In this document: piece by piece, positions 61,690-64,000 of the stretch
Numbering within the stretch: the first letter of the stretch is position 1
How the letters are laid out: each line of letters opens with the position of its first letter
NCBI GenBank assembly: GCA_018432935.1
Contig: JAHDSF010000013.1
Span: forward strand, 55,703-119,702
DNA from: Rhodospirillales bacterium
GTDB taxonomy: Bacteria; Pseudomonadota; Alphaproteobacteria; Rhodospirillales; Shumkoniaceae
Reading direction: 5' to 3'
Length of the DNA stretch: 64,000 nucleotides
Translations under genes and position numbers: made by a program
Notes under the pieces: model-generated
What the model was told of the DNA's origin: nothing
The model's database searches: none
Seen by the model: the letters and a program-made list of their open reading frames with translations, nothing else

Positions 61690-64000
61690 ATGCCCGCCTA
61701 TCCCCTGACATCCCCCCAGCGCGAAATCTGGCTGTTTCAGCAGCGCCATCCGGAGGTGCCGCTGTACAACATCGGCGGTCTCACCGCGATCGAGGGAGCG
61801 CTCGACCCCGTTCTTTTCCGGCAGGCGGCAATCCGCACGATCGAGAAGCACGATGCGTTGCGCATCATCCTGCTGGATTCCACCGATCAGGACGGGGTGG
61901 CGCTGCAGACGATTCGCGAGCCGTTCGAAATCGACCTCCCTGTGATCGACTTCTCGCGGGAGTCGAATCCGCAGGAAGCGGCGATGGCCTGGATGCAGAA
62001 GCATTTCGAGGAGCCGTTCGCGCTGATCGGCCAGCCCCTGTTCCGCTTCGCCCTGGTCAAGATCGCGGAGAACCGGCACTGCTGGCTGCAGGTGTACCAC
62101 CATCTGATCGCCGACGGCTGGGCCACATCCATCTTCAACAGATCGATATCGGACATCTACAGCCGCCTCGCCGAGGGTGCCGCCCCCGATGTCGAAGCGC
62201 CAACCTACCTCGACTATGTCGAGGACGACCGCCGCTACCTCGCGTCTCCCCGATTCGCGGACGATCGCGCTCATTGGGTGGCGCAGCATGAGGCCCCCGT
62301 CGAACCGCTGTTCGCCGTGCAGGACGCGACGGCGCAGTCCGGCTCGCCCCGCAGCGGCCGGCTCCAGTTCGCCCTCGACAGCGGGCTGGAGCATCGCCTG
62401 CGCGCCTATATCCAGGACCGCAAGACGACGATGCTCCATGTCCTGGTCGGCGCGCTCTACGTCTACTTCACACGGATCGGACAGCGCAGCGACTTCGTCA
62501 TCGGATTACCGGTCCTCAATCGCGCCACCGATCGGTTCAAGAAGACCGCGGGGCTGTTCGCGGGGGTCAACGCGTCCGTCTTTCGCTTCGATCACGCTCG
62601 AGATTTCTCGCAGCTGCTGGATCGAATCAGAAGCACCCTGCGTGCGAACTACCGCCATCAACGCTTTCCCGTCGGCGAACTGGTCCGCGGGCTTGGCCAC
62701 GGACGCTCGAACGAGCGCCTGTTCGACGTCAGCCTTTCCTACGAGCGCTTCGATTTCGACCTCAACTTCGGCGGTTCGCCCGCTACAGTCTCGACGCTCC
62801 TGCACGGACGGGAAGCCACGCCGCTGATGCTGTTCGTCCGCGAGTACAGTGATCGCTCGGGGATGGTCTTCGACTACGCCCACAATCTGGCTTATCTGGC
62901 GGCGTCCGAGGTCGAGGCGCTGCACGCCCGGCTGATGCGCATCCTCGAACTCGTGCTCGACTCCGACCAGACGGCGGTCGGCCGGCTCCCGGTAATGACG
63001 GAACGAGAGCCCGCGCTTCTCCGCTCCTGGAACGCGACGGAGGTGGACGTGCCGCGGGGGCTGACGGTGCCGCGGCTGTTCGAGGCGCTGGCTGCGGCGG
63101 CGCCGGACGCCCCCGCGGTAGTGCACGGCGGGGTGCGCCTGACCTACCGCGAGCTCAACGCGCAGGCCAACCGGCTGGCCCACCGCCTGATCGCCGCCGG
63201 GGTCGGCGCCGACAGCCTGGTCGCGATCTGCCTCGAACGCTCGGCGGCGATGGTGGTGGCAGCGCTGGCGGTGATGAAGGCGGGCGGCGCCTACGTGCCG
63301 ATCGCCGCCGACTTGCCGCCCGCCCGCCGCGCCTTCATCCTCGACGACACCCGGCCGGCGGTGCTGCTGACCGCCGGAGACGTCCTCGATGCCGAAGGCC
63401 CGACTACGTGCCCGACCATCCGGCTCGACCGCGAGGACCTTGCCGCATGGCCCGAAGCCGATCCGCCGCCGCGCTGCGGACCGGAGCATCTCGCCTATCT
63501 CATCTTCACGTCCGGCTCCACCGGCCAGCCCAAGGGGGTGATGATCGAGCAGCACTCGCTGGTCGACATGATCACCGTCTTCAACCGGACCTACGTGCTG
63601 GGGCCGCGGGACCGCGTGGCCCAGATGGCCTCGTTCGGATTCGACGTCTCGGTCAGCGAGATCTTCCCGACCTTGTGCGCAGGGGCGACCCTCGTGATCG
63701 TCGACCGCGACGACCTTCTCGACCCGGCACGGCTGACCGCGCTTCTGGGGCGCGAGCGGATCAGCCTGTTCGGCTCCTCGCCGTTGATGCTGGCCCAGCT
63801 CAAACTGGACCGCCGGACCCTGCCCGACCTGCGCCTGGTCTTCAGCGGCGGCGAGGCGCTCAAGACGGCCCACTATGCCGGGATTTCCGAGGACCTGCCG
63901 CTGGTCAACGGCTACGGTCCGACCGAGGCGACGATCGGCGCCACCAGCTACCGCATCCGCCGCACCGCGGACGAGGCGGAGCGGATCCCGATCGGGCGGC
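61690..64000 (+). CDS. Non-ribosomal peptide synthetase, C-A domains (3' end outside window)
   Basis: 770 codons are visible and the gene runs off the window. Residues 1-440 are a condensation domain: MPAYPLTSPQREIWLFQQ at the start and the catalytic HHLIADG within YHHLIADGWATSIF. Residues from about 455 are an adenylation domain: LTYRELNAQANRLAHRL (A1 region), LAYLIFTSGSTGQPKGVMI (A3, ATP loop), FGFDVSVSEIF (A4) and NGYGPTEATIG (A5). A thiolation domain should follow beyond the window. Aligning by eye to GrsA, the substrate-pocket residues read D-V-S-G-F-G-G-I-G, which I cannot assign to an amino acid. Because a C domain comes first with no preceding A domain, this is either an internal subunit or one that starts with a lipo-initiation step. 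Confidence 0.92.
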   Translation, partial: MPAYPLTSPQREIWLFQQRHPEVPLYNIGGLTAIEGALDPVLFRQAAIRTIEKHDALRIILLDSTDQDGVALQTIREPFEIDLPVIDFSRESNPQEAAMAWMQKHFEEPFALIGQPLFRFALVKIAENRHCWLQVYHHLIADGWATSIFNRSISDIYSRLAEGAAPDVEAPTYLDYVEDDRRYLASPRFADDRAHWVAQHEAPVEPLFAVQDATAQSGSPRSGRLQFALDSGLEHRLRAYIQDRKTTMLHVLVGALYVYFTRIGQRSDFVIGLPVLNRATDRFKKTAGLFAGVNASVFRFDHARDFSQLLDRIRSTLRANYRHQRFPVGELVRGLGHGRSNERLFDVSLSYERFDFDLNFGGSPATVSTLLHGREATPLMLFVREYSDRSGMVFDYAHNLAYLAASEVEALHARLMRILELVLDSDQTAVGRLPVMTEREPALLRSWNATEVDVPRGLTVPRLFEALAAAAPDAPAVVHGGVRLTYRELNAQANRLAHRLIAAGVGADSLVAICLERSAAMVVAALAVMKAGGAYVPIAADLPPARRAFILDDTRPAVLLTAGDVLDAEGPTTCPTIRLDREDLAAWPEADPPPRCGPEHLAYLIFTSGSTGQPKGVMIEQHSLVDMITVFNRTYVLGPRDRVAQMASFGFDVSVSEIFPTLCAGATLVIVDRDDLLDPARLTALLGRERISLFGSSPLMLAQLKLDRRTLPDLRLVFSGGEALKTAHYAGISEDLPLVNGYGPTEATIGATSYRIRRTADEAERIPIGR

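Noticed and set aside
1..64000. tRNA or rRNA genes, CRISPR arrays, insertion sequences, prophage genes
   Set aside because: I looked for them and saw no cloverleaf-like sequence, regularly spaced repeats, transposase motifs or integrase-type genes; a dedicated search would be needed to exclude small cases.

Overview
The window is GC-rich, gene-dense chromosomal DNA with short spacers and many 4-base start/stop overlaps. Betaine-lipid genes btaAB, tripartite tricarboxylate and dipeptide-type transporters, an EAL/GGDEF protein and the general codon use suggest an alphaproteobacterium, most likely Rhodospirillales-like. That is inference: no rRNA or tRNA gene is present to test it, and I saw no insertion sequence, phage gene or CRISPR array.

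Layout. 1-5050: metabolic genes (FAD oxidoreductase cut by the window edge, SRPBCC protein, DJ-1/PfpI-like protein, pyruvate-kinase-like protein). 5050-8000: a spacer with a possible phnM remnant and REP-like hairpins, a lysine-rich ribbon-helix-helix protein with a palindrome inside its own promoter, and divergent btaA-btaB (betaine lipid synthesis). 8163-13815: a c-di-GMP protein (EAL-CBS-GGDEF) and a large GH94-type phosphorylase. 13988-22252: a PgtC/PgtB/PgtA-like three-component sensory cassette followed by a near-consensus sigma-54 promoter and a TctCAB uptake system, so the sensor very probably switches on the adjacent transporter. 22271-31241: a truncated gene, then a dipeptide-type ABC importer, a GH51 arabinofuranosidase and a winged-helix regulator; the two outer promoter regions share a 13-base motif, which suggests one arabino-oligosaccharide regulon. 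31328-36719: a flavoprotein and, on the same strand, a FecBCD-like metal-complex ABC importer with a duplicated FmdE-like protein that carries an apparent frameshift.

36864-52739 is the most unusual part. A cyclic-nucleotide-binding protein and an ABC-exporter-like protein whose ATPase motifs are all degenerate diverge from a tightly coupled operon: four glycosyltransferases, a histidine phosphatase, a deacetylase and a small membrane protein, running by stop/start overlap into a complete oligopeptide-type ABC importer. I read it as an undescribed envelope-glycan or glycoconjugate locus.

52797-59720 holds a methyltransferase, an unrecognised 521-residue protein behind a long leader hairpin, a membrane class III nucleotide cyclase, a PLP-dependent decarboxylase and a GNAT acetyltransferase. 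59770-64000 holds three tandem AidA/PixA-family paralogues divergent from an NRPS (condensation and adenylation domains visible) that runs off the window; with the decarboxylase and acetyltransferase this may be the left edge of a secondary-metabolite cluster.
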